From: Exiguobacterium indicum HHS 31
GTDB taxonomy: Bacteria > Bacillota > Bacilli > Exiguobacteriales > Exiguobacteriaceae
Direction: 5' to 3'
DNA length: 64,000 bases
NCBI RefSeq assembly: GCF_001939065.1
Contig: NZ_MPSZ01000001.1
Coordinates: forward strand, 186,001-250,000
Positions 34,678 to 42,392 of this stretch are shown piece by piece. The notes below the pieces were generated by a model, which saw only the letters and a list, made by a program, of their open reading frames with translations, made no database searches and was not told the origin of the DNA. The position numbers were made by a program, and so were the translations under genes. How positions within the stretch are numbered: the first letter of the stretch is position 1; each line of letters opens with the position of its first letter.

Positions 34678-35628
34678 ATGAAATGGTTACTCGGCATTGA
34701 TATCGGCGGCACGACAGTCAAGATGGCAATTTTGGATTTGCAAGGGATCATCGTAGAAAAGTGGGAAATCGAGACGGTCGTTTTGAATGATGGCGTACAA
34801 ATTCCTGGAGATATCGCAAAATCCTTCTTTGAGAAGTGTCAAGAGAGCAATAAACGACCAGAAGATTTCGTCGGAGCGGGCATCGGTGCGCCGGGATTCA
34901 TTGATTTCAATACAGGTGTCGTTGAGAAAGCAGTCAATATCGGTTGGACTAACTTTGAACTCATCGGTGAATTCGAACGTTTGACAGGTTTACCGGCTGT
35001 GCTTGAAAATGATGCGAACGCAGCGGCAATCGGTGAGATGTGGAAAGGTGCCGGTAGTGGGGCAACCGAACTCCTTGCTGTCACACTCGGTACGGGCGTC
35101 GGTGGTGGTCTGATCACGAACGGACAAATCGTGCATGGTACAGTCGGAATGGCTGGAGAAATCGGTCATATCACGATGTTGCCTGAAGGTGGCGTCCTAT
35201 GTGGATGTGGTCGCAAAGGATGTCTTGAGACGATCGCGTCAGCAACAGGGATCGCTCGTCTTGGTCTTGAGAAGCGTAAAGGGAAAGAAACGTTACTCAA
35301 CGACATCAAGGCAGTGACAGCAAAAGACGTATTCGAAGCGTATGAGAAAGGAGACCGGATTGCAACGGAAGTCGTAGAAGAAGTGACGTTCCATCTCGGT
35401 CTTGCCATCTCCAACTTAGCGAACAGTATTAACCCGGAAATCATCGTTATCGGTGGTGGTGTGTCAAAAGCGGGCGAGACATTGCTTGCACCACTCCGTC
35501 AACAGTTCGAACGCTTCGCTTTACCACGGGTTTTCGGATCAACGACGTTCAAGATTGCCGAGCTTGGAAACGATGCAGGAGTCATCGGCTGTGCATGGCT
35601 TGCGAAGCAGATGTTTCTCAAAAAATGA
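34678..35628 (+). CDS. glcK: Glucokinase (ROK family)
   Basis: 316 aa. It phosphorylates glucose to glucose 6-phosphate. ATP-binding LLGIDIGGTTVKMAI at the N-terminus, the glucose-site segments LENDANAAAIGE and GEIGHI, and the ROK zinc motif CGCGRKGCLE (about residue 178). Start ATG 34678 has AGGGGAG upstream; the ORF could extend to 34597 but without a ribosome site. Linked to yqgQ as in Bacillus. It may supply glucose released by the amylase and GH57 enzymes to glycolysis, an inference. Confidence 0.96.
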   Translation: MKWLLGIDIGGTTVKMAILDLQGIIVEKWEIETVVLNDGVQIPGDIAKSFFEKCQESNKRPEDFVGAGIGAPGFIDFNTGVVEKAVNIGWTNFELIGEFERLTGLPAVLENDANAAAIGEMWKGAGSGATELLAVTLGTGVGGGLITNGQIVHGTVGMAGEIGHITMLPEGGVLCGCGRKGCLETIASATGIARLGLEKRKGKETLLNDIKAVTAKDVFEAYEKGDRIATEVVEEVTFHLGLAISNLANSINPEIIVIGGGVSKAGETLLAPLRQQFERFALPRVFGSTTFKIAELGNDAGVIGCAWLAKQMFLKK

Positions 35629-35645
35629 TAATATTCAATTTCAGT

Positions 35646-35675
35646 AAAAGGTTCGCTTCGGCGAATCTTTTTTTT
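35646..35675 (+). terminator. Terminator of glcK
   Basis: AAAGGTTCGC, loop TTCG, GCGAATCTTT, then TTTTTG. Confidence 0.92.
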
Positions 35676-35727
35676 GTTTACAAACGTACAGTAATTATGT
35701 GATTGTTAAGTATCTTCCGGATTCCAG

Positions 35728-35756
35728 TTGCATTTTTGTAAAACTAAGCGTAAAAT
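35728..35756 (+). promoter_or_regulatory. Sigma-A promoter of the LTA synthase gene
   Basis: TTGCAT (35728), 17-bp spacer, TAAAAT (35751). Confidence 0.65.
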
Positions 35757-35844
35757 TTTCACGTGATATGGGTATATGTAAATTATGAGGTAAGTTGTGT
35801 GAACTGAAATCAGAAAGCACATGTAAATTAGGAGGCAGGTTTTT

Positions 35845-37770
35845 ATGCAGCAAGACGCAAACATCTGGTCGCGAATGCGCCTAAAGATGGGTCAAGGCGT
35901 TCGCAGCACCTATAAAGAGCACAAGCTCTTTTGGATTGCGACCTTATTGATTTGGTTAAAAACGTATTTAGCGTATACACTTTTCTTCAACGTTCCCGTA
36001 ACAAACTCTGCGCAAGCATTCATTCTACTAATTAACCCAATTAGTTCAGCGCTCTTCATGTTCGGGTTCAGCTTCTTCTTCCGAGGAAATGTTCAAAAAT
36101 GGTTCATCTACGGCACACTGTTCGTCGCGACACTCATTTTATATGCGGACATCATTTTCTTCCGCTTCTTTAATGACTATCTGACGTTGCCGGTATTGTT
36201 CCAAACATCGAATGCGGAAACTGTTTCTGCATCGCTCGGGTCACTTTTGAATTGGTCCGATTTATTGATCGTCGGTGACTTGATCATCTTACCGTTCTTC
36301 TTACGGAAAATGGACATGTCAAAAAATGTTGCGTCACGTGGACGCGCGATTCTCGCATTCGTTGCAGCAGTTGTCGTTTTCCTTGGAAACTTGACGCTCG
36401 CTGAGACAGAACGTCCAGAATTGCTCACACGTGCCTTCGACCGAGAATTGCTCGTTAAAAACATCGGAACATTTAACTTCCATATGTATGATGCTCTCAT
36501 TCAGTCTAAGACATCTGCGCAAAAAGCACTCGCGGACAGTTCTGAACTGTCGGAAGTTCAAAGTTTCATTGATTCAAAACATGCTGAACCGAACCCAGCT
36601 ATGTTCGGAAAGTACAAAGGAAAGAACGTCATCGTCGTTTCCTTTGAGTCGGCACAATCCTTTGCAGTTGGATTAAAAGCACCAAACGGACAAGAGATTA
36701 CACCGAACCTGAATAAGTTGATCAAGGAATCGCATTCATGGGATAACTTCTATCACAACACAGGACAAGGGAAAACGGCAGATGCTGAGTTCATTCTCGA
36801 AAACTCGATCTATCCACTTGGACGCGGTGCAGCATTCTTTACGAACGGAGAAAATGAATTCCGGGCAACTCCTGAAATGCTGAAAGAAGACGGCTATTAT
36901 TCAGCTGTTTTCCATGCAAACAACAAATCGTTCTGGAACCGAGACATCGTCTACAATAGCTTTGGCGTCGATCGTTTCTTCTCAGAGACGGATTATGACT
37001 TAGGTGATCCAGCAGATTTGACGGAGTGGGGCTTGCTCGATGATAAATTCTTTGAACAGTCATTGCCGATGTTGAAAGATTTACCACGTCCGTTCTATTC
37101 GAAGTTCATCACATTGACGAACCACTATCCATTTGAGATGCCAAAACCAGAAGATGAACTTGTACCACCGCTTGAGACAAGTTCTACGACGCTGAACCAC
37201 TACGTTCAGGCACTAGCGTATCAAGATATGGCACTCGGTAAATTCATCGAGGGTCTGAAAAAAGATGGTACGTGGGATGATACGATCTTCATGGTCTATG
37301 GCGACCACTATGGTATCTCGACGAACCACAATGCTGCGATGGCAGAACTCATGAACAAAGATGAGTTGACGCCGTATGATGTTGCACAATTGCAACGTGT
37401 ACCATTCGTGATCCATTTACCGGGTCAAACGAAAGGTGTCAAACATGAAGACGTCGCGAGCCAAATCGACATTAAACCGACATTGCTTCATCTGTTAGGA
37501 CAAGACTTCAAGAATGAAGTACTGTTCGGTACTGATCTCTTCTCGAAACAGCACAAGGATTATGCGCTGTTCCGCGATGGTTCCGTCATAACAGACAAAA
37601 CGGTTTATACGCAGGAAACATGTTATGATCGTCAGACAGGTGAAGAGGTAAAAGATGGAGAGTTAGCAGAGATGTGTAAACAATCTACGAAACAATCCGA
37701 GAAGGAGTTAGGACTTTCGGATAAAGTCATCTATGGTGACTTGCTCCGTTTCCTTCAAACTTCAAAATAA
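35845..37770 (+). CDS. ltaS: Lipoteichoic acid synthase (sulfatase family)
   Basis: 641 aa. Five N-terminal membrane helices (residues about 25-205) precede an extracellular sulfatase-like domain (from about 245). The Mn-binding and catalytic residues appear in VSFESAQSF (Glu), NTGQGKTADAEF (nucleophile Thr), and VYGDHYG (Asp-His); FYSKFITLTNHYPF is the other family block. It polymerises glycerol phosphate from phosphatidylglycerol on to a glycolipid anchor. AGGAGGCAGG precedes ATG 35845. By position it corresponds to yqgS of B. subtilis, one of several LTA synthase paralogues; whether it is the main one here cannot be seen. Confidence 0.93.
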   Translation: MQQDANIWSRMRLKMGQGVRSTYKEHKLFWIATLLIWLKTYLAYTLFFNVPVTNSAQAFILLINPISSALFMFGFSFFFRGNVQKWFIYGTLFVATLILYADIIFFRFFNDYLTLPVLFQTSNAETVSASLGSLLNWSDLLIVGDLIILPFFLRKMDMSKNVASRGRAILAFVAAVVVFLGNLTLAETERPELLTRAFDRELLVKNIGTFNFHMYDALIQSKTSAQKALADSSELSEVQSFIDSKHAEPNPAMFGKYKGKNVIVVSFESAQSFAVGLKAPNGQEITPNLNKLIKESHSWDNFYHNTGQGKTADAEFILENSIYPLGRGAAFFTNGENEFRATPEMLKEDGYYSAVFHANNKSFWNRDIVYNSFGVDRFFSETDYDLGDPADLTEWGLLDDKFFEQSLPMLKDLPRPFYSKFITLTNHYPFEMPKPEDELVPPLETSSTTLNHYVQALAYQDMALGKFIEGLKKDGTWDDTIFMVYGDHYGISTNHNAAMAELMNKDELTPYDVAQLQRVPFVIHLPGQTKGVKHEDVASQIDIKPTLLHLLGQDFKNEVLFGTDLFSKQHKDYALFRDGSVITDKTVYTQETCYDRQTGEEVKDGELAEMCKQSTKQSEKELGLSDKVIYGDLLRFLQTSK

Positions 37771-37777
37771 GATGAGG

Positions 37778-37814
37778 AAAACGAATCTACTTTCGAGTGG
37801 ATTCGTTTTTTTGT
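37778..37814 (+). terminator. Terminator of ltaS
   Basis: AAACGAATC / GATTCGTTT with a loop of about 14 bases, then TTTTTG. Confidence 0.9.
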
Positions 37815-37828
37815 AGAAAGGCAAATAA

Positions 37829-37856
37829 AAAGAGAGATGCGCGAGGCATCTCTCTT
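37829..37856 (-). terminator. Hairpin, terminator on the minus strand
   Basis: AGAGAGATGC / GCATCTCTCT with loop GCGAG. On the minus strand it is followed by TTTTTATTTG, so it would end leftward transcription coming from the repeat region. Confidence 0.7.
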
Positions 37857-37873
37857 CAGATTTTAGACAAAAG

Positions 37874-38009
37874 GGCTGACATCAAAAAATGACGCATCTT
37901 TTCACGCCCTTTCCTTAGGCGAGACACACGCCCGTTTGTCTCTGACAGCGCAAAATTGCGCTTTTTCCTGTAAGAGTGGCGTGTAACGCGTCATTCTTTT
38001 GATACTCGG
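37874..38009. repeat. Imperfect inverted-repeat element, decayed relative of the element at 38187
   Basis: Left arm 37874-37895 (GGCTGACATCAAAAAATGAC then GC) and right arm 37988-38009 (GCGTCATTCTTTTGATACTC then GG) are imperfect inverted copies. Their content (GGCTGAC, poly-A, ATGACGC) matches the left end of the element at 38187-38304. In between are a GGCG..CGCC-rich stretch and the hairpin AGCGCAA/TTGCGCT with a T5 tail near 37950-37970. Confidence 0.55.
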
Positions 38010-38136
38010 AAGAAGGATCAGGGAAGCGTTTTGTTCACTCGACATCGCTTCCTAGGGAATAACAAGCAAGAGCGACCCTGCAGCGAATTGAAGCGGCGCG
38101 ATGCTTGTCTCAGGAAAACGATTCGAAACGAACAAA

Positions 38137-38174
38137 AAAGTGCAATCCTTCTCGTTAGAGAAAAATTGCACTTT
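38137..38174. repeat. Stem-loop in the non-coding repeat region
   Basis: AAAGTGCAAT (38137-38146) / ATTGCACTTT (38165-38174), preceded by A's and followed by GTCTTT. It could be a terminator in either direction. The stretch 38010-38136 shows only short imperfect repeats and no credible gene. Confidence 0.6.
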
Positions 38175-38186
38175 GTCTTTAGTCTC

Positions 38187-38304
38187 AAGAGGCTGACTCA
38201 AAAAAAAGAATGACGCGTCATTCTTTTTATTACGAGATAAGGGAGGCAGATCATCAATCTGCCTCCCTTATCTTTGTAGATACTGACTTTTGAGTCAGCC
38301 TCTT
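38187..38304. repeat. 118-bp palindromic element with 17-bp perfect terminal inverted repeats
   Basis: Perfect 17-bp ends AAGAGGCTGACTCAAAA (38187-38203) and TTTTGAGTCAGCCTCTT (38288-38304). Inside lie a 26-bp perfect palindrome (38203-38228, core AGAATGACG/CGTCATTCT) and a hairpin with a perfect 17-bp stem (38235-38251 / 38257-38273, core GATAAGGGAGGCAGA) and loop CATCA. There is no coding capacity. The layout suits a MITE-like or REP-like repeat; on both strands parts of it also look like terminators. Between ltaS and yqgW. Confidence 0.75.
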
Positions 38305-38319
38305 TTTAGCGTATCTTGA

Positions 38320-38499
38320 TTACGATGGAATACCGCCGTAAATCAATGTCGCAATCCCGAACCAGCCGAATAAGACGACAGTCAGACCTGCGAATACGAG
38401 TGGAAACATTTGGCGTTTCTTAAGTGAACGAACGACGGCCCAAACGCCGACGAGTGCGACGAAGAAGAAAAGCCAACCGATTGGTTGATCCAAATGCAT
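38320..38499 (-). CDS. yqgW: DUF2759 small membrane protein (YqgW-like)
   Basis: 59 aa with two membrane helices (residues about 7-24 and 32-55) joined by a basic turn SLKKRQ. It starts MHLDQPIGWLFFFVALVGVW. Function unknown. ATG 38499 is used because AAGGGGGAG lies 7 bases upstream; the in-frame start at 38520 precedes that site. In Bacillus subtilis yqgW, yqgX, yqgY and yqgZ lie together, and the same set follows here. Downstream (leftward) transcription meets the palindromic element. Confidence 0.88.
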   Translation of the reverse strand: MHLDQPIGWLFFFVALVGVWAVVRSLKKRQMFPLVFAGLTVVLFGWFGIATLIYGGIPS

Positions 38500-38667
38500 G
38501 ACGTACTCCCCCTTAAACAATCACGTTATGAATTTCACGAAGATTTCACTTAAATCTCACTTTTTAGTTTATCCGACTGGCGGGATAAAGTCGAGAGGGC
38601 GTTGCAGGAACTTTCGACAATTTCGTGTATAGTAGGAGAAGAGTCTATTGTAAAGGGGTTTTATAGA

Positions 38668-39285
38668 ATGGAAATCGTAATGATCACTTCCGGTATGGCA
38701 TCTGAGAATGGTTATTTGTTATTTAAAGATAAGGAATGTCTCGTCATTGATCCGGGTACAGAAGATATGCGGTTTTTCGATGAGATTGAAAGTCGGGGAG
38801 CAACATTAAAAGCGATTTTGTTGACGCATGCGCATTTTGACCACATTGGTGGTGTGGATATGTTACGACGCTTCACGGAAGCCCCTGTCTACGTGCATCC
38901 GGAAGAAGCAGGATGGCTCAGTAATCCAGAATGGAATGGTTCAGCAAAATTCGGAATGCCACCGATGCGGATGAAACCAGCGGATCATTTGTTGCAACCA
39001 GGACGATTGACGATCGGTAGCATTTCGATGCATGTACTTGAGACGCCAGGACACTCACCAGGAAGTGTGACGTTCTACTTTAAAGGAGAACGGATCGCGT
39101 TCGGTGGAGATCTCCTGTTCCAGCAAGGCGTCGGACGAACGGATCTACACGGTGGGGATCAAGACGTATTGATGCGTTCACTGGATCGACTCATCGCGGA
39201 ACTACCGGCAGATACGACGGTTTATCCAGGGCATGGTCCGAGTACGACGATTCGTCAAGAAATGAAATCGAATCCATTCCTCTGA
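38668..39285 (+). CDS. yqgX: Metallo-beta-lactamase fold hydrolase (YqgX, glyoxalase II-like)
   Basis: 205 aa. The metal motif THAHFDHIGG (about residues 53-62) is followed by His in ETPGHSPGS, Asp in FGGDLLFQ and His in YPGHGPSTT, a full set for a dinuclear site. The size and C-terminus fit the short YqgX/GloB-like group, which hydrolyse thioesters such as acyl-thiols in the cytoplasm; the true substrate here is unknown. AAAGGGG is 9 bases before ATG 38668. Open frame further upstream lacks a ribosome site. Convergent with yqgY. Confidence 0.92.
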   Translation: MEIVMITSGMASENGYLLFKDKECLVIDPGTEDMRFFDEIESRGATLKAILLTHAHFDHIGGVDMLRRFTEAPVYVHPEEAGWLSNPEWNGSAKFGMPPMRMKPADHLLQPGRLTIGSISMHVLETPGHSPGSVTFYFKGERIAFGGDLLFQQGVGRTDLHGGDQDVLMRSLDRLIAELPADTTVYPGHGPSTTIRQEMKSNPFL

Positions 39286-39287
39286 CT

Positions 39288-39327
39288 AAAAAAACTCGCC
39301 ATCCAAAAGGATGACGAGTTTTTTTCA
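39288..39327. terminator. Bidirectional terminator between yqgX and yqgY
   Basis: AAAAAAACTCG(C)CATCC / GGATG(A)CGAGTTTTTTT with loop AAAA. Confidence 0.93.
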
Positions 39328-39591
39328 TTACATCTGGAAGTTCGACCAGTACGTAAAGACGATGAAAAATACAGTTAAGTAAGCTCCAAAGATATAGACA
39401 TACGTTTTTTCAGTTAAGCGCAAGTAACCGAGCGCTGCAAAAAAGACAGTTTGTGCTAAGAAGACGAAGCCCATGACTAAAAATGAATCCGTATGCTCAC
39501 TTGAGCTTGCATCGCCACCCAATGCGCCGATAAATGCCATGACTGCGATGATACCAGTCCAGAAACCGAGTACGCGGTACATTCTCCCCAT
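39328..39591 (-). CDS. yqgY: DUF2626 membrane protein (YqgY)
   Basis: 87 aa. Starts MGRMYRVLGFWTGIIAVMAF, the DUF2626 signature, with three predicted membrane helices (about 8-25, 37-57 and 64-83). Function unknown. GGGGG lies 8 bases upstream of ATG 39591 on the minus strand. It is divergent from the Spx/MgsR-like gene with a 224-bp shared upstream region. Confidence 0.92.
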   Translation of the reverse strand: MGRMYRVLGFWTGIIAVMAFIGALGGDASSSEHTDSFLVMGFVFLAQTVFFAALGYLRLTEKTYVYIFGAYLTVFFIVFTYWSNFQM

Positions 39592-39723
39592 TCCTATAAC
39601 CCCCTAAATCCGACAGATAGTCAATATACGTACTTATTTTACCAAGCAAACAATCATCCGTCCATCCTGTTCTAGTGATTGTTAAGGAATAACTGTGAAC
39701 AAAAGATGAAGTTTCAAAAAAAG

Positions 39724-39753
39724 TTGTACAATAGTTGTACAAAAGGTGTACAA
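39724..39753 (+). promoter_or_regulatory. Three 11-bp-spaced TTGTACAA repeats upstream of the MgsR-like gene
   Basis: TTGTACAA (39724), TTGTACAA (39735) and GTGTACAA (39746), exactly 11 bp apart, so on one face of the helix. Each is an 8-bp palindrome (the third with one change). The last overlaps the -35 element. They look like a cooperative binding site; the regulator is unknown. Confidence 0.75.
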
Positions 39754-39775
39754 AGTCAAATTGACGTGCTATAGT
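39747..39775 (+). promoter_or_regulatory. Promoter of the MgsR-like gene
   Basis: TGTACA (39747), 17-bp spacer, TATAGT (39770). Confidence 0.65.
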
Positions 39776-39815
39776 AACTGTAATGAAACCCCACACTTTG
39801 AGAGGAGGAGCAAAA

Positions 39816-40202
39816 ATGACGAATGAGTTAGTCTTTTTCACATACCCAAGCTGTACATCATGTCGTAAAACGAAATCATGGTTAAAAGAGGAACATGTTG
39901 ATGTAGAGGAACGTCATCTGTTCAGAAATGCTCCAACAGTTGATGAACTCATGGAACTGTTGAAATTATCGACGGATGGGATTGAAAGTTTGCTCGCAAC
40001 ACGCAGTCAAGCCTTCAAGGATCTCGGCATTGATATTGAAGACATGAAACTCAGTGAGTTATTACGCCTCATGAGTGACAATCCGAAATTATTACGCCGC
40101 CCAATCATCACTGATGGAAAACAACTTGTTATCGGATACGATAAACCAGGTCTTGAGACATTGGCGAAGCGTAAACATCGGACAATCGCACACGTATCGT
40201 AA
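39816..40202 (+). CDS. mgsR: Spx/MgsR (ArsC-like) family transcriptional regulator
   Basis: 128 aa. Thioredoxin-like ArsC fold with the redox switch CTSC near residues 13-16 (YPSCTSCRKTKSWL), and family blocks EERHLFRNAPTVDEL, LATRSQAFKDLG, LLRRPIITDGKQLVIGYD. Spx-type proteins bind the alpha C-terminal domain of RNA polymerase and redirect transcription under thiol stress. The position (yqgZ/mgsR in B. subtilis, before comG) favours MgsR over Spx proper; the two are hard to tell apart by sequence. GAGAGGAGGAG precedes ATG 39816. Confidence 0.88.
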   Translation: MTNELVFFTYPSCTSCRKTKSWLKEEHVDVEERHLFRNAPTVDELMELLKLSTDGIESLLATRSQAFKDLGIDIEDMKLSELLRLMSDNPKLLRRPIITDGKQLVIGYDKPGLETLAKRKHRTIAHVS

Positions 40203-40232
40203 AGAAGCCGGTTTGGTCGGCTTCTTTTTTTT
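40202..40232 (+). terminator. Terminator after the MgsR-like gene
   Basis: AAGAAGCC / GGCTTCTT with loop GGTTTGGTC, then TTTTTTTG. comGA begins 33 bp on, with no clear promoter or ComK box (AAAA-N5-TTTT) in between. Confidence 0.9.
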
Positions 40233-40264
40233 GTGTATTGTTTGCGGTAGGGAGGTGAAGAGAA

Positions 40265-41107
40265 ATGAAGGAATGGACGACACAACTCATGGAACGATTC
40301 GAATCACTTGGTGCAACAGATGTTCATTTCGTACCGAATGAAGCTTGCGTCCGAATAGTTTGTCGAACGGGTGATGGTTTGTGTGAACAAGAAGAGGTGG
40401 AACTGACACGTTACCGGACACTTGTCAGTCATGTCCGCTATGAGGCGAACTTAAAGGAACAGAATGAGCGGATTCCGCAAAGTGGTTTGTATCCGCACGG
40501 GAAAAAGGGCATGCGTGTCTCGTTGTTGCCGAGTCGACAAGGGGATGCGATGTCGTGGCGATTTTATCGATCAACGGTCTCTCAAGAAACAGCTTTACGA
40601 ACGTTACACAATCAATTGGACTTCGCTTGGTTAGCTGAACAACGACACGGGTGTATCGTCATTTCTGGATCGACAGGTGCAGGAAAGACGACGATGTTAT
40701 ATTCCTTGATGAGTGCAATGGAAGAAAAGCGAATCATCTCGATTGAAGATCCGGTGGAATGTACGGTACCAAACGTCTTACAACTGGAACTAAATGAAAA
40801 GGCAGGCTTCACTGCTACGCGATGTTTTGAGGAAATATTGCGAGCGGATCCGGATTGGATTGCTTTTGGTGAGGTGCGGACGAGAGAGGCAGCACGTTTG
40901 ACGATGAATGCCGCACTTAGTGGTCACGTCGTGTTGTTTACGTTACACGCTGGAAGTATTGATGAGGCGCGATTGCGATTGCGTAGTTTAGGGATCGAAG
41001 AGTCAGAACTAGCTGTCTGTCAACGCATCATTCATCTCGAGCGAAAAGGAGAGGATGTCCGCTGTACCGTCAGAAACTTACAAGCCGCGATCAAAGTCGG
41101 TTCTTAA
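40265..41107 (+). CDS. comGA: Competence type IV pilus assembly ATPase ComGA
   Basis: 280 aa, shorter than the roughly 350 aa of B. subtilis ComGA. The secretion-ATPase core is intact: Walker A ISGSTGAGKTT (about residue 137), Asp box ISIEDPVE, Walker B EILRADPDWIAFGEVR and His box VVLFTLHAG. It powers assembly of the DNA-uptake pseudopilus from the cytoplasmic side. GGGAGGTGAAG precedes ATG 40265. It opens a seven-gene comG cluster, which overlaps gene to gene, implying one transcript. Confidence 0.95.
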   Translation: MKEWTTQLMERFESLGATDVHFVPNEACVRIVCRTGDGLCEQEEVELTRYRTLVSHVRYEANLKEQNERIPQSGLYPHGKKGMRVSLLPSRQGDAMSWRFYRSTVSQETALRTLHNQLDFAWLAEQRHGCIVISGSTGAGKTTMLYSLMSAMEEKRIISIEDPVECTVPNVLQLELNEKAGFTATRCFEEILRADPDWIAFGEVRTREAARLTMNAALSGHVVLFTLHAGSIDEARLRLRSLGIEESELAVCQRIIHLERKGEDVRCTVRNLQAAIKVGS

Positions 41108-42063
41108 AACGATATCACCGTTTGTTATCAAAAGGCATTTCCGCGAAAGAGACGTTACTCATTTTAAAACGATTCGAGCGTCAGCCGTTCGCGGAAGTAG
41201 TCGGAGAAATGGAACAACGTCTTGAGAAAGGAGACTCCTTTGCAGCATCGCTTGAACCACTTGCGTTAACGAATACCTTAAAACGACTTCTTTTCGTTGG
41301 AGAAAGGACAGAGCGACCATTGCTCGTTCTTCGCCAAATCGTGAAACTGCTCGACCTCGAAACAGAAATGCGATCGAAGTTTTGGAAGATGATTCGGTAT
41401 CCGCTTGTTCTAGCGACCAGTCTATTCCTTCTGTTCTTCTTTTACGCCCTCTACGTATTTCCGTCTCTCCTCGAGATGTCGGACCCGAAGACTCTCCCCT
41501 CATTTCTGCATCTCCTTCTTCACCCCTCTGCGAAATATCTGCTCGCAAGTATTCCCGTTATTTTGTTGACCTCCGGGTACCTCTTTTTTCGCTTCTTTCC
41601 GTTAAACCGTATTTTACGACTGAAACCGCTACAGCGTTTGATTCGCCTCTACTACAGCTATTTATTCACGATCGAAGTAGGATCGTTCATCGATGCTGGC
41701 TTCTCGCTCGAAGAGACCTTTCGCCATCTAGAGCAAGGACAAGCGAATAAAAAAGGACATCTCTATGCTCGTCTACATGCTAAACAACAGGCAGGGGAAC
41801 CACTTGCAGAAGCGCTTGGCGAAGATGAGATCATCGAAGCCGAGACGATTGGAATCGTCCATTTGGCGCGGGAAAGTGGCGATCTTGGACCATTGTTGCT
41901 TGAACAAGCGACACTCTTACATGAGTCGATGGAAGAGGAACTAGAGAAAAAGTTGTTATGGATCGAGCCGATTTTGTACGGTGGATTGACGATCATGACG
42001 GGAACGTTGTTTCTCATCTTGTATTATCCGATACAGCTAGCGATACAGCAGCTTCCATTCTAA
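41062..42063 (+). CDS. comGB: Competence pseudopilus membrane protein ComGB
   Basis: About 333 aa if begun at CTG 41062, 313 aa from TTG 41122. T2SS-F type platform protein with membrane helices near residues 115-140, 160-180 and 305-325 and the repeated GFSLEET and ESGDLG features. It holds the pilus ATPase to the membrane. Start: the frame is open upstream of TTG 41122 and the extra residues (DQSRFLKRYHRLL) match the usual ComGB N-terminus, while AAGGAG at 41046-41051 points at a site 8-10 bases downstream, where only CTG 41062 is in frame (ATG 41055 is out of frame). No ribosome site precedes TTG 41122. Overlaps comGA. Confidence 0.8.
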   Translation: MYRQKLTSRDQSRFLKRYHRLLSKGISAKETLLILKRFERQPFAEVVGEMEQRLEKGDSFAASLEPLALTNTLKRLLFVGERTERPLLVLRQIVKLLDLETEMRSKFWKMIRYPLVLATSLFLLFFFYALYVFPSLLEMSDPKTLPSFLHLLLHPSAKYLLASIPVILLTSGYLFFRFFPLNRILRLKPLQRLIRLYYSYLFTIEVGSFIDAGFSLEETFRHLEQGQANKKGHLYARLHAKQQAGEPLAEALGEDEIIEAETIGIVHLARESGDLGPLLLEQATLLHESMEEELEKKLLWIEPILYGGLTIMTGTLFLILYYPIQLAIQQLPF

Positions 42064-42080
42064 ACAGAGGAGACGATACG

Positions 42081-42392
42081 ATGAAACAATTCTTAAAGCG
42101 ACAGGATGGATTCACCTTACTTGAGATGGCAGCCGTCTTATTGATCATTTCGTTATTACTGCTCGTTTTGATTCCAACGATGACAAGTGGAAAGGACCAG
42201 GCGAAAGGTGTGAGTTGTGAGGCGAACATTCGAGTCATTCGGTCAGAAGTAAACCTTTACTATGCCAAAGAGAAGAAGTACCCAGAATCGCTTCAGACGA
42301 TCAATCGCGGAACAGCTGATAAACCGAATGCTCTCGTCTGTGATCAGGAGACGTATACGTATGATCCGAAGACTGGCGAACTTACGAAGTGA
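42081..42392 (+). CDS. comGC: Major competence pseudopilin ComGC
   Basis: 103 aa. Prepilin signal KRQDG-FTLLEMAAVLLIISLLLLVLI: short basic leader, Gly before Phe, Glu at +5, then one membrane helix, cut by ComC. The globular part has two Cys (in VSCEAN and LVCDQE) probably forming the known disulphide. It is the main pilin of the DNA-uptake pilus. AGAGGAG lies about 9 bases before ATG 42081. Overlaps comGD by 32 bp. Confidence 0.95.
   Translation: MKQFLKRQDGFTLLEMAAVLLIISLLLLVLIPTMTSGKDQAKGVSCEANIRVIRSEVNLYYAKEKKYPESLQTINRGTADKPNALVCDQETYTYDPKTGELTK

Noticed and set aside
38031-38213. 60-codon open frame in the ltaS-yqgW gap
   Set aside because: No ribosome site, biased composition, and it runs into the palindromic element. 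The region is non-coding repeats.
37814-38319. RNase P RNA, tmRNA or 6S RNA
   Set aside because: None of the conserved core sequences of these RNAs is recognised; the structure is explained by separate repeats.
39694-39776. PhoP boxes upstream of the MgsR-like gene
   Set aside because: Spacing is 11 bp as in Pho boxes, but the unit is TTGTACAA with G at the second base of the hexamer, and no phosphate gene follows.
40203-40264. ComK box for comG (AAAA-N5-TTTT)
   Set aside because: No matching pair was found upstream of comGA. Control, if by ComK, must act through a degenerate or more distant site.
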